The notes under the pieces were generated by a model. The model ran no database searches, was not told where the DNA came from, and was given only the letters and a program-made list of their open reading frames with translations. Positions 1 through 6,384 of a stretch of DNA of 6,982 bases are shown one piece after another (the first letter of the stretch is position 1; each line of letters begins with the position of its first letter). The DNA is from an uncultured Flavihumibacter sp. (GTDB taxonomy: Bacteria; Bacteroidota; Bacteroidia; Chitinophagales; Chitinophagaceae). A program made the position numbers and the translations under genes. Location: NCBI GenBank assembly GCA_946481605.1, contig CAMLPA010000168.1:1-6982 (forward strand), given 5' to 3'.

Positions 1-924
1 ATTATGGACAACCCCTTCCTGGGCCTGGATGTGCAGGGACGCGCCATCCTGCACCGCGGCATGGAAGAACTCGCCGAACATGGTATTCAGTTCATCATTA
101 CAGGACCATCCAAAGAGATTCCCATATTCATCACAGATGTGCTGGTACTGGAGCAAGGAAAAGTTCAGTTCTCGGGCAAACGAAGCGCCTATCATCCTGA
201 AAAAGAATTGGAACACACCACCCCTTTGCCCGATCTCCCGGAAGGCATGCCTGTCCTGAAAGCGCCTTTCTCCACGGCAGTAGCCCTGCACAACGTTACT
301 GTGCGTTACGGGGAAAAATATATTCTCCAACAACTGAACTGGACCGTAAACAAAGGAGAAAAATGGCTACTCTCCGGTGCGAACGGGAGTGGAAAATCCA
401 CCCTGCTCAGCCTCATCACCGGAGACAATCCGCAAGCTTATGCGAACGATATCCTTCTTTTCGACCGGAAACGCGGTTCGGGAGAAAGCATCTGGGACAT
501 CAAAAAGAACATCGGTTATGTTTCTCCGGAACTCCACCTCAGTTTCAATTCCTTCTCTCCCGCCTCCGATGTGATCGGTTCCGGCATCTTTGACACGATC
601 GGTTTGTTCCGGCCACTGAGCGCAGGGCAGGAAAAACTGATCCGCAGTTGGTTACGCATCCTGAAAATTGAGCACCTGTATGAACATGCTTTGGTAAGAC
701 TTCCCCTCGGCACACAGCGGTTGCTCCTGGTTATCAGGGCGTTCATCAAAAATCCGCCATTGCTGGTACTCGATGAACCCTGCCAGGGACTGGACGATAC
801 CCAGCGCGACCAGGTCCTCTGGCTCACCGATATGATCTGCGCCCAGCCCGAGACCACACTCATTTACGTGAGCCATTACGCCGATGAGGTCCCTGCCTGC
901 ATTACACACCGGTTTCAACTGTAA
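1..924 (+). CDS. ModF-type double ABC ATPase, 3' part (5' end outside window)
   Basis: This is the C-terminal part of a cytoplasmic protein with two fused ABC ATPase domains. The frame is open to base 1, and its first residues (IMDNPFLGLD) are the Walker B and D-loop of domain 1. The ATG at base 4 is therefore internal and the real start lies upstream. Domain 2 is complete: Walker A GANGSGKST (376-402), a degenerate signature LPLGTQR (700-720), Walker B LLVLDEP with D-loop QGLD (about 760-795), and the switch histidine in VSHYADE (874-876). The end, DEVPACITHRFQL, and the unusual signature resemble E. coli ModF/PhrA as I remember it. ModF-like proteins sit with molybdate transport genes in some bacteria, but their function is not settled and no transporter gene is visible here. 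Domain 1 looks catalytically degraded: Asn replaces the Walker B glutamate (bases 10-12), and ITGPS replaces the usual switch histidine (about 97-111). Family assignment is fairly sure; substrate or role is unknown. Confidence 0.85.
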   Translation: MMDNPFLGLDVQGRAILHRGMEELAEHGIQFIITGPSKEIPIFITDVLVLEQGKVQFSGKRSAYHPEKELEHTTPLPDLPEGMPVLKAPFSTAVALHNVTVRYGEKYILQQLNWTVNKGEKWLLSGANGSGKSTLLSLITGDNPQAYANDILLFDRKRGSGESIWDIKKNIGYVSPELHLSFNSFSPASDVIGSGIFDTIGLFRPLSAGQEKLIRSWLRILKIEHLYEHALVRLPLGTQRLLLVIRAFIKNPPLLVLDEPCQGLDDTQRDQVLWLTDMICAQPETTLIYVSHYADEVPACITHRFQL

Positions 925-928
925 AATG

Positions 929-936
929 TATCTTTG
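929..936 (+). promoter_or_regulatory. Bacteroidota-type -7 promoter element
   Basis: TATCTTTG matches the Bacteroidota primary-sigma -7 consensus TAnnTTTG in all six defined positions. It lies 4 bases after the stop codon of the ABC gene. The expected transcription start, near 943, would leave a leader of about 15 bases before the ATG at 958. No clear -33 TTTG is visible upstream, only a TTTC in the end of the ABC gene. If used, it uncouples the DUF4920 gene from the ABC gene and rules out the TTG at 934 as a start. Confidence 0.6.
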
Positions 937-957
937 GCCCTCCTAAATACACATCAG

Positions 958-1431
958 ATGAAAAAGATTGCATTCGTACTGGCATTACTTGCCACCGCTC
1001 ATTTCTCCAACGCACAGCCACCCGAAGGCCCCGCAAAACCCGGCGATGTTTACGGTGCGCCCGTAAATGAAAAAGGGGCCGTGAACATCACGAAAATCCC
1101 GGCACAACTTGAAAAGAAAGACAGCTTTTCAACAAAGGTCGTGGCCACAGTAATAGATGTCTGTCCCAAAAAAGGTTGCTGGATCAACCTAAAAATCGAC
1201 GACAACACTACTGCTTTCGTAAAAATGAAAGACTACGCGTTCTTCGTTCCCACGGACCTGAAAGGAAAAACTGTGGTACTGGAAGGAGATGCATTTCTGT
1301 CTACCACATCCGTGGATGAATTGAAGCATTACGCGAAGGATGCGAAAAAATCCAAAGAAGAAATTGATGCCATTAAAGAACCGAAAAAAGAGATCAGGTT
1401 CCTGGCAAGCGGTATTAAGGTGGTGAAATAA
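958..1431 (+). CDS. Exported DUF4920-type protein
   Basis: This encodes a 157-residue exported protein of unknown function. It opens with a standard signal peptide: MKK, a hydrophobic core, then SNA|Q with cleavage predicted after Ala19. The body resembles the DUF4920 family as I recall it. Shared features are a beta-rich core, the motif CPKKGCW with Cys69 and Cys74, the stretch DYAFFVPTDLKGKTVVLEG, then a lysine- and glutamate-rich segment (HYAKDAKKSKEEIDAIKEP) and a final beta strand. The Cys-x4-Cys pair could form a disulfide or bind a metal; the sequence does not decide. I chose ATG 958 over an in-frame TTG at 934 because the TTG overlaps the likely promoter and would put eight extra residues before the signal peptide. 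No Shine-Dalgarno is visible, as is usual in this phylum. A terminator follows 25 bases after the stop, so the gene is probably transcribed alone. Family call is from memory. Confidence 0.82.
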   Translation: MKKIAFVLALLATAHFSNAQPPEGPAKPGDVYGAPVNEKGAVNITKIPAQLEKKDSFSTKVVATVIDVCPKKGCWINLKIDDNTTAFVKMKDYAFFVPTDLKGKTVVLEGDAFLSTTSVDELKHYAKDAKKSKEEIDAIKEPKKEIRFLASGIKVVK

Positions 1432-1455
1432 TTACGCCTGAAATAAGTTGAAACG

Positions 1456-1483
1456 GCCCTGTGCGCAAGCACGGGGCTTTTTT
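1456..1483 (+). terminator. Intrinsic terminator after the DUF4920 gene
   Basis: A 9-bp stem, GCCCTGTGC with GCACGGGGC (one T-G wobble pair), closes a GCAA tetraloop of the stable GNRA type and is followed directly by six T residues. This is a textbook rho-independent terminator 25 bases after the stop codon at 1429-1431. It separates the DUF4920 gene from the large secreted-protein gene. Confidence 0.9.
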
Positions 1484-1493
1484 GTTGAGCTTG

Positions 1494-1519
1494 TTAACCG
1501 GTGGTTAAACACGCTTTAA
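1494..1519. repeat. Two overlapping short palindromes in the spacer
   Basis: TTAACC (1494-1499) and GGTTAA (1503-1508) are exact inverted copies 3 bases apart. TTAAA (1505-1509) and TTTAA (1515-1519) form a second inverted pair sharing the same bases. They lie in the 174-base spacer between the terminator and the GTG start at 1606, followed by an AT-rich stretch (1515-1531). This position suits an operator for the downstream gene. The arms are short and could be chance. No TAnnTTTG promoter is visible in this spacer. Confidence 0.3.
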
Positions 1520-1605
1520 AAATAATATTCCTCTCCAAAAAGTGTTCTTTTTACACAGTGAAGAATGATTCGAAGATTGTTTTTCAATTTTAAAATTCAG
1601 TTCCT

Positions 1606-4600
1606 GTGACCCAACCACTACCCACACCCGTCCGTAGAATGGCCATGCCTTTCTCTTTATTCCTTTCCGGAATACTCCTGTTATTTTTCACCTCAACTAC
1701 TTTAGCCCAATCGCCGGGGCAGATCATCCGTCCGGTCGGTGGCGCTGGTGTTACCGTACTCAATCCCAATGGGGACGCGTACAGTTCGGCTACGGTAACC
1801 GGTTTCACCACGAGCGACATCACGCAGAGTGAGGTCGCATTCAAGGTAGTGCCCCCGGCTGTAATTGAACCTACCGGAGACATCGCAACAGGGCCTACCG
1901 GCGGTTTTACGGATATCGTAAAAACATTTGACGGAAGCGGCTTCTATATTTATACGGATGGCACGAACCTCCTGTTCAGGCTCCGCATCGGCAATGTTAT
2001 CAGCGGTTCCAAAGGGTACAGTATCCTGGTGGATACCGATGGCAAAATCGGGAATACCGGTCCTTATGCGGATCCGAATTATGTTGCGGGCACCAATACC
2101 TCGAGCGGGAACCCCGGGTTTGAATATGAAGTGGTACTGGAAACGAATTTCCGGGTAGCCGTTTACCACGTGGATGGCTCGGCCTCACCGGGCGCTCCCG
2201 TGGCCACTTATACACTGAATACCCATTCCCAGATATCACGCGCGCTTACGACCGATGGCAATACCCCGGATTATTTTTACGACTGGTATGTGCCATTGAC
2301 GGCTATCGGAAATCCCGCTTCGTTCCGGCTTGCCGCCACCACTGTAACTTCCCCTTCCTCTGCACTACAGGGAAGCCGTTCCGATATTTACGGCATAGAT
2401 GATGCGGCCAACGCGAACGTTGCAGCGGCATGGCAATCTGTGGTCAACGCACAACCAACCATCACGGTTTCCGGCTTCAGCGGGGTTAGCGCAGTATGTA
2501 CCACGGCACCTGTATTAACAAGTCCCATAGCAGCGGGCAGTAATATCTCCGTAACAGGTACCTGGAGCAGGATGGATGCCACCAAACCTGGTTCGGCCAC
2601 CATCACGCTATACAGAAACGGAAGTTCCGTGGGTACAACAACAGTAAACAGCGGAAACACCTGGAGCATAAGCGTATCCAGCATTTCAAACGGAGATGTG
2701 TTTTACGCCAGGGCGCAGGCAAGTGGCGAAACGCAATGTCTTCAATCCAATAATGTTACAGCTTCGGGTTGCATTACACCACCCGCCACACCGGTACTTA
2801 GCTGTGGATCACTGAAGGGCATTTCGGGCACCATGCCTTCTACCGCGACAGGCAATACTGTTGCAGTATACCTCGTTCCAACCACTTCAGCCTCTCCCAC
2901 ATCGAATATGGTAAGTAATGGTACAAACCTCACCTACCCCACCAGCACAAGTTTCGCGTATTATACCAATGGATGCTCCGGCGGTTCAAACAACGTGGCC
3001 ACCGGCGTTTACATGATTGTGACCAACAACAGCAGTTGCAGTTCCAATCCGGTATTTGTATGCATCAACAGCGGCAGCAGCGGCACACCAGCAGCTATTG
3101 CCACGAATGCGCTCAGCATCAGCCAGCCAGTTTATGCTTCCAATACCTCCATAACAGGAACGGGTGCAGCAACAGGGGACGTACTGCGTTTATTCATCAA
3201 CGGGCAATACAAGCAAAGCATCAACACAACAGGTACAGGTTTCACGTTCTCAGGACTAACGCTTCAAACAGGCGATCAACTGAAAATATATTCGCAAACA
3301 GGCACCAGTTGCATTACACAGTCGGCTACTTTTACTGTAAGTTGTTTCAGTCAGCCACCATCTATTACTACAAATACCACGGGTAACCTGCTTAATGGCG
3401 CCACCACCATTTCCGGCACTTCGGCTTATCCCGGTGCAAGTGTTCAGGTGTACAAAGGCGTTAGTCCTTCCGGAACAGCAACAGGTTCCGCGGTAACAGT
3501 GAACAGCAATGGCGTATGGACCGCTACCGTTCCCGTAATGACCAGTAGTGAAACTTATTACGCGGTGCAAACAGTAAACGGCTGTACCAGCGCGGCTTCT
3601 GCCTCCGCCACTGTATTAACACCCGCCAGTTGCCCTACCATCACGGGAAGCTACACCGGAAGCAGCACCAGCGTTTCAGGCACCATGCCTTCCTCCTTTA
3701 CAGGCACCATCAGGCTTTACGAAGATGGCGGATTGATTGGCTCCGTGAACGTAAGCAGCGCAACCAGTTGGAGCATTTCACTTACGGCCGGCACCTTGTA
3801 TTACAACGGGGCATTAAAAGCAACCGCACAGGCCACAGGCGGCGCCGAAAGCAACGGGTGCAGTACTACCACCGTTGGATGCACTGCACCGGCAACCCCA
3901 TCCATTACGCCCGGAAGCGCCATCATTACCGAAGGGCAAAACCTCCAGGTAAACATCAGCAATGTAACTGCGAACAACTGGTATGCGCTGATGGACAATA
4001 CAGGTACAAGCTTCGCTACTTCCACTTACAGCACCACCAGTAACAACTTCTCTCTCTCCTCCAATGCATTTACAACCGCAGGCACGTACAACCTGTACCT
4101 GAGTGCAGATGCCCTTACCGGTTGCCCAAACAGTGCCACGCCACTAACCGTTACCGTCCACAGCGCCATACTTCCCGTAAAGTTTGTAAGCGTTGCCGCG
4201 AAGCGGAGCGGAGAAAGCGCCATTATCAGTTGGAAAGTTGCGGAAGAACAACAGGTGGAGCGTTACGAAGTACAGTGGTCCACTGATTGTAATCGTTTCG
4301 AAACAATAGGCTCCGTCGCTTTCAACGGAAGTTTTAATGGCAATTACCAGTTCACGCCTGCCACACTCCCTGAAGCTGAAAAAATATGCTTCCGCATTAA
4401 GCAGGTGGATAAAAGCGGCACCTTCATGTACAGCGCTGTATTCTCCCTGAACAACACGGATGTATTGCGCTGGCAGGTGACCCCGAACCCGGTACAAACC
4501 GTTGCGAAACTTTCTGTTTCGGTTCCGGCGCATAAAACAGGTACCGTTTATGTGATGGATGTTCACGGGAAAACGCTGTTCTCCAGGAAGTGCACCTTCA

Positions 4601-4716
4601 TAAAAGGGCAGAACAATATCGTATTACCGGAACTGAGCCAGTTGGCCCCGGGCACCTACCTCGTATGCCTTTCGATTGACAATACAGTTGAATTCAGGAA
4701 AATTATAAAGCAATAA
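1606..4716 (+). CDS. T9SS-exported repeat protein with Ig-like domains
   Basis: This encodes a 1036-residue secreted or surface-anchored protein. The likely start is GTG 1606: an in-frame stop sits at 1591, and this start puts VRR ahead of the hydrophobic signal core (FSLFLSGILLLFF), with cleavage near LAQ at about residue 35. ATG 1639 or 1645 would leave the signal peptide without positive charge. Residues about 36-290 form a domain I do not recognise, with FYIYTDG (about 113), then LVDTDGKIGNTG and FEYEVVLE. Residues 298-854 hold six Ig-like repeats bounded by cysteines. Residues about 855-950 (ILPVKF, ISWKVAEE, FRIKQVD) are the Bacteroidota fibronectin-like module. Residues about 954-1036 are a T9SS type A sorting domain (TPNP at 959-962, final FRKIIKQ), which directs crossing of the outer membrane and is normally cleaved off. 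Codon-long serine, threonine and glycine tracts fit an extracellular protein. Adhesion or matrix roles are plausible inference; no catalytic motif is seen. Confidence 0.9.
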   Translation: MTQPLPTPVRRMAMPFSLFLSGILLLFFTSTTLAQSPGQIIRPVGGAGVTVLNPNGDAYSSATVTGFTTSDITQSEVAFKVVPPAVIEPTGDIATGPTGGFTDIVKTFDGSGFYIYTDGTNLLFRLRIGNVISGSKGYSILVDTDGKIGNTGPYADPNYVAGTNTSSGNPGFEYEVVLETNFRVAVYHVDGSASPGAPVATYTLNTHSQISRALTTDGNTPDYFYDWYVPLTAIGNPASFRLAATTVTSPSSALQGSRSDIYGIDDAANANVAAAWQSVVNAQPTITVSGFSGVSAVCTTAPVLTSPIAAGSNISVTGTWSRMDATKPGSATITLYRNGSSVGTTTVNSGNTWSISVSSISNGDVFYARAQASGETQCLQSNNVTASGCITPPATPVLSCGSLKGISGTMPSTATGNTVAVYLVPTTSASPTSNMVSNGTNLTYPTSTSFAYYTNGCSGGSNNVATGVYMIVTNNSSCSSNPVFVCINSGSSGTPAAIATNALSISQPVYASNTSITGTGAATGDVLRLFINGQYKQSINTTGTGFTFSGLTLQTGDQLKIYSQTGTSCITQSATFTVSCFSQPPSITTNTTGNLLNGATTISGTSAYPGASVQVYKGVSPSGTATGSAVTVNSNGVWTATVPVMTSSETYYAVQTVNGCTSAASASATVLTPASCPTITGSYTGSSTSVSGTMPSSFTGTIRLYEDGGLIGSVNVSSATSWSISLTAGTLYYNGALKATAQATGGAESNGCSTTTVGCTAPATPSITPGSAIITEGQNLQVNISNVTANNWYALMDNTGTSFATSTYSTTSNNFSLSSNAFTTAGTYNLYLSADALTGCPNSATPLTVTVHSAILPVKFVSVAAKRSGESAIISWKVAEEQQVERYEVQWSTDCNRFETIGSVAFNGSFNGNYQFTPATLPEAEKICFRIKQVDKSGTFMYSAVFSLNNTDVLRWQVTPNPVQTVAKLSVSVPAHKTGTVYVMDVHGKTLFSRKCTFIKGQNNIVLPELSQLAPGTYLVCLSIDNTVEFRKIIKQ
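2497..4167 (+). repeat. Six diverged Ig-like repeats within the T9SS protein
   Basis: At protein level, boundary cysteines at residues 298, 389, 486, 580, 676 and 759 are spaced 91, 97, 94, 96 and 83 residues apart, and the last unit ends at 854. Most units open with Cys plus a proline-rich linker (CITPPATP, CFSQPPS, CTAPATP), carry a strand like SITGT or SVSGTMP, then a segment like LFINGQ or LYEDGG. Five units end with a second cysteine (378, 478, 569, 660, 752) 7-16 residues before the next boundary cysteine, suggesting a disulfide at each junction; unit six has Cys840 only. DNA identity between units is mostly gone, so the array is old. Confidence 0.75.
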
Positions 4717-4747
4717 CTATCCGTTAAAACACTGTCCTTAGAACTCA

Positions 4748-4792
4748 GTAAGGTGTCCTATATTTACGGAACATTTACTCAAAACACCTTAC
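4748..4792. promoter_or_regulatory. 9-bp inverted repeat ahead of the dehydrogenase start
   Basis: GTAAGGTGT (4748-4756) and ACACCTTAC (4784-4792) are perfect inverted copies, 27 bases apart, with the right arm touching the ATG at 4793. The left arm can also pair in part with CCTTA at 4736-4740. There is no T tract, so it is not an intrinsic terminator. It could be an operator for the dehydrogenase-cytochrome operon, or an mRNA hairpin covering the start codon if transcription begins upstream of 4748. Confidence 0.45.
4759..4766 (+). promoter_or_regulatory. Weak candidate -7 element for the dehydrogenase operon
   Basis: TATATTTA fits TAnnTTTG except for the final base. It lies between the arms of the inverted repeat, 26 bases before the ATG at 4793. 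No convincing -33 element is present. If real, the left arm of the repeat would be outside the mRNA, which favours a DNA-level operator over an RNA hairpin. Confidence 0.3.
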
Positions 4793-5929
4793 ATGCTGAA
4801 GTTTAATTTAAAATGGCCCCTGCTGGTGGCGGTATCCTGTTCCGCCATCGCCTGTGTAATGTCCGGCTTTTCGGAGCAGGACCCGATTAAATCGGAGAAG
4901 CTCACGTTTAACATGGAGATCATTGAAACAGGCATCAATGTGCCCTGGGGCATGGAGTTCATGCCAAACGGTGATATTCTGGTAACGGAGAAGTCGGGGC
5001 AGATCAAAGTGATCCGGAACGGAAAAGTGCTGGAACAGGAGATCACTGGCGTTCCGAAGGTGTATGCCCGCGGGCAGGGTGGACTATTCGACCTGCAACT
5101 GCATCCGAAATATGCGGAGAACGGCTGGATTTATATTTCCTATTCCGCACCCAACCCTGATGGGAACGGCGGCATGACGCATATTATGCGGGCGAAACTG
5201 AAAGGCAATGCACTCACCGACCAGGAAGTACTCTTCAAAGGTGCGCCGTACACTACTTCAGGCGTTCACTTCGGGGGAAGAATGGAATTCGGGAAAGATG
5301 GTTACCTCTATTTCTCTATCGGAGAAAGAGGGGAAAAAGAAAAGGCGCAGTCGCTGGAAACTTATAACGGAAAAGTGTACCGGATAAAAGATGATGGCAC
5401 CATCCCAACAGACAATCCCTTTTTCAATACACCCGGGGCCATCAAAGCCATCTACTCTTACGGACACCGCAACCCGCAGGGCTTAAGACTGCACCCTCAA
5501 ACCGGAGAACTCTGGGAAACAGAACATGGTCCGATGGGCGGTGATGAACTGAACATTGTGCGGAAAGGAAAAAACTACGGGTGGCCTAAGGTGACTTTCG
5601 GGATCGATTACAACGGAGAAATTATCTCAAAAGATACCACGCTACCAGGAATAGAAGCGCCTGTTTTCTATTGGAAACCTTCCATCGCCACGAGTAACCT
5701 CGTTTTCGTGACCGGCAACAAATATCCTTCCTGGAAAGGAAATGTATTGGTGTGCGGCATGGTTTTACAAAGACTGGAAAGACTGGAGCTTAACGGCGAT
5801 AAAGTAACGCATCGGGAAATTCTGCTGGACAAGATAGGCAGGGTGCGCAATGTAGAGCAGGGACCTGATGGATTTATTTACGTATCCGTTGAAGGAGGAA
5901 AAATTATTAAGATCGTACCCGCCGCCTGA
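4793..5929 (+). CDS. PQQ-type glucose/sorbosone dehydrogenase family protein
   Basis: This encodes a 378-residue exported six-bladed beta-propeller of the soluble glucose/sorbosone dehydrogenase family (relatives: Acinetobacter sGDH, E. coli YliI/Asd). Members oxidise aldose sugars to lactones in the periplasm with PQQ and calcium. The N-terminus is a signal peptide (MLKFNLKW, hydrophobic core); Cys18 and Cys22 give only imperfect lipoboxes, so lipidation is uncertain. Family motifs in order: NVPWGMEF, GQGGLFDLQLHP, SGVHFGGRMEF with the likely catalytic His159, YGHRNPQGL with Arg226 and Asn227, EHGPMGGDELN (244-254, PQQ and calcium region), and GRVRNVEQGPDGFIYV with Arg350 and Arg352 like the PQQ-binding arginine pair. 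The loop where the family usually has GxLK reads CGMVLQ (321-326), so the PQQ-contacting lysine seems absent. Start ATG 4793 is set by the signal peptide. A cytochrome c gene follows 26 bases later, the expected electron acceptor. Substrate cannot be read from sequence. Confidence 0.9.
   Translation: MLKFNLKWPLLVAVSCSAIACVMSGFSEQDPIKSEKLTFNMEIIETGINVPWGMEFMPNGDILVTEKSGQIKVIRNGKVLEQEITGVPKVYARGQGGLFDLQLHPKYAENGWIYISYSAPNPDGNGGMTHIMRAKLKGNALTDQEVLFKGAPYTTSGVHFGGRMEFGKDGYLYFSIGERGEKEKAQSLETYNGKVYRIKDDGTIPTDNPFFNTPGAIKAIYSYGHRNPQGLRLHPQTGELWETEHGPMGGDELNIVRKGKNYGWPKVTFGIDYNGEIISKDTTLPGIEAPVFYWKPSIATSNLVFVTGNKYPSWKGNVLVCGMVLQRLERLELNGDKVTHREILLDKIGRVRNVEQGPDGFIYVSVEGGKIIKIVPAA
5770..5787 (+). repeat. 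9-bp tandem duplication inside the dehydrogenase gene
   Basis: AAGACTGGA occurs twice back to back (5770-5778, 5779-5787), in frame, giving RLERLE. It lies immediately after the CGMVLQ loop, where relatives carry the PQQ-contacting lysine. It looks like a small slippage duplication in a coding region. Confidence 0.85.
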
Positions 5930-5955
5930 CCGGGGTCGTACACCACATCCGAAAC

Positions 5956-6360
5956 ATGAAACAAAAAAAGATAGTTGCAGTGCTGGCAGCCTGCTTGCCG
6001 CTGCTGGCATTTTTTCCCGGACAGGATAAGGAACTGGAGAAAAGTAAGGCAAGAGGCAAAGTTTTGTATGAAGAACTGTGCATCACCTGCCATCTTGGGA
6101 ATGGGAAAGGAACGCCCGGAGCCATTCCTCCACTCGCAGGTGCGGATTATATATTGAAGAATCCGAACAACGCCATTTACGCGGCGAAATATGGTTTGAG
6201 CGGCACCATCACGGTAAACAGGCAAAAATACAGTACGGCAATGCCGAACCCCGGTATAAGCAACGAGGAAGTAGCGGATGTTACGAACTATATCCTCAAC
6301 AGTTGGGGCAACAAAGGAAAGATGGTAACAGTGAAGCAGGTGGAAGGCGTGAAGAAATAA
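5956..6360 (+). CDS. Small monohaem class I cytochrome c
   Basis: This encodes a 134-residue exported cytochrome c. A short lysine-rich N-terminus (MKQKK) and a hydrophobic stretch to about residue 21 form a signal peptide or membrane anchor. LAAC at 10-13 resembles a lipobox but is followed by more hydrophobic residues, so a lipoprotein is doubtful. The haem site is CITCH (Cys42, Cys45, His46; bases 6079-6093). The distal ligand is probably Met96 in YSTAMPNPGIS (ATG at 6241), followed by the usual C-terminal helix NEEVADVTNYIL. This pattern fits the cytochrome_CBB3/class I fold. The start is 26 bases after the dehydrogenase stop on the same strand with no terminator or promoter between, so the two are probably one operon. 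The protein likely takes electrons from the dehydrogenase and passes them to a terminal oxidase elsewhere. Biochemical partner is inferred from position. Confidence 0.92.
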   Translation: MKQKKIVAVLAACLPLLAFFPGQDKELEKSKARGKVLYEELCITCHLGNGKGTPGAIPPLAGADYILKNPNNAIYAAKYGLSGTITVNRQKYSTAMPNPGISNEEVADVTNYILNSWGNKGKMVTVKQVEGVKK

Positions 6361-6384
6361 GCACTTCTACTGAAAAGAATCAGG

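Noticed and set aside
4..924. ATG at base 4 as the start of the ABC protein
   Set aside because: It lies inside the Walker B motif of a first ATPase domain and the frame is open to base 1, so the gene begins outside the window.
1639..1647. ATG 1639 or 1645 as start of the T9SS protein
   Set aside because: Either would give a signal peptide with no positively charged N-terminus; GTG 1606 keeps the two arginines. Not fully excluded.
1702..2169. 155-residue minus-strand frame opposite the T9SS gene
   Set aside because: Antisense shadow with no recognisable motif; the plus strand holds a long coherent secreted protein here.
2973..3386. 137-residue plus-strand frame inside the T9SS gene
   Set aside because: It is a shifted reading of the Ig-like repeats with low-complexity Gln, His and Arg content; the main frame carries all family features.
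3630..4043. Second 137-residue plus-strand frame inside the T9SS gene
   Set aside because: Same kind of His and Arg-rich shadow of the repeat codons, with no start context or recognisable domain.
2497..4167. CRISPR array or DNA tandem repeat in the Ig-like region
   Set aside because: The repetition is at protein level only; no short identical repeats with uniform spacers exist in the DNA.
4144..4566. 140-residue minus-strand frame opposite the T9SS C-terminus
   Set aside because: It lies antisense to the fibronectin-like and sorting domains, which are clearly real.
4731..4760. Intrinsic terminator after the T9SS gene from CCTTA and TAAGG
   Set aside because: Only a 5-bp stem with an 8-base loop and no T tract; the left arm of the longer inverted repeat explains the TAAGG better.
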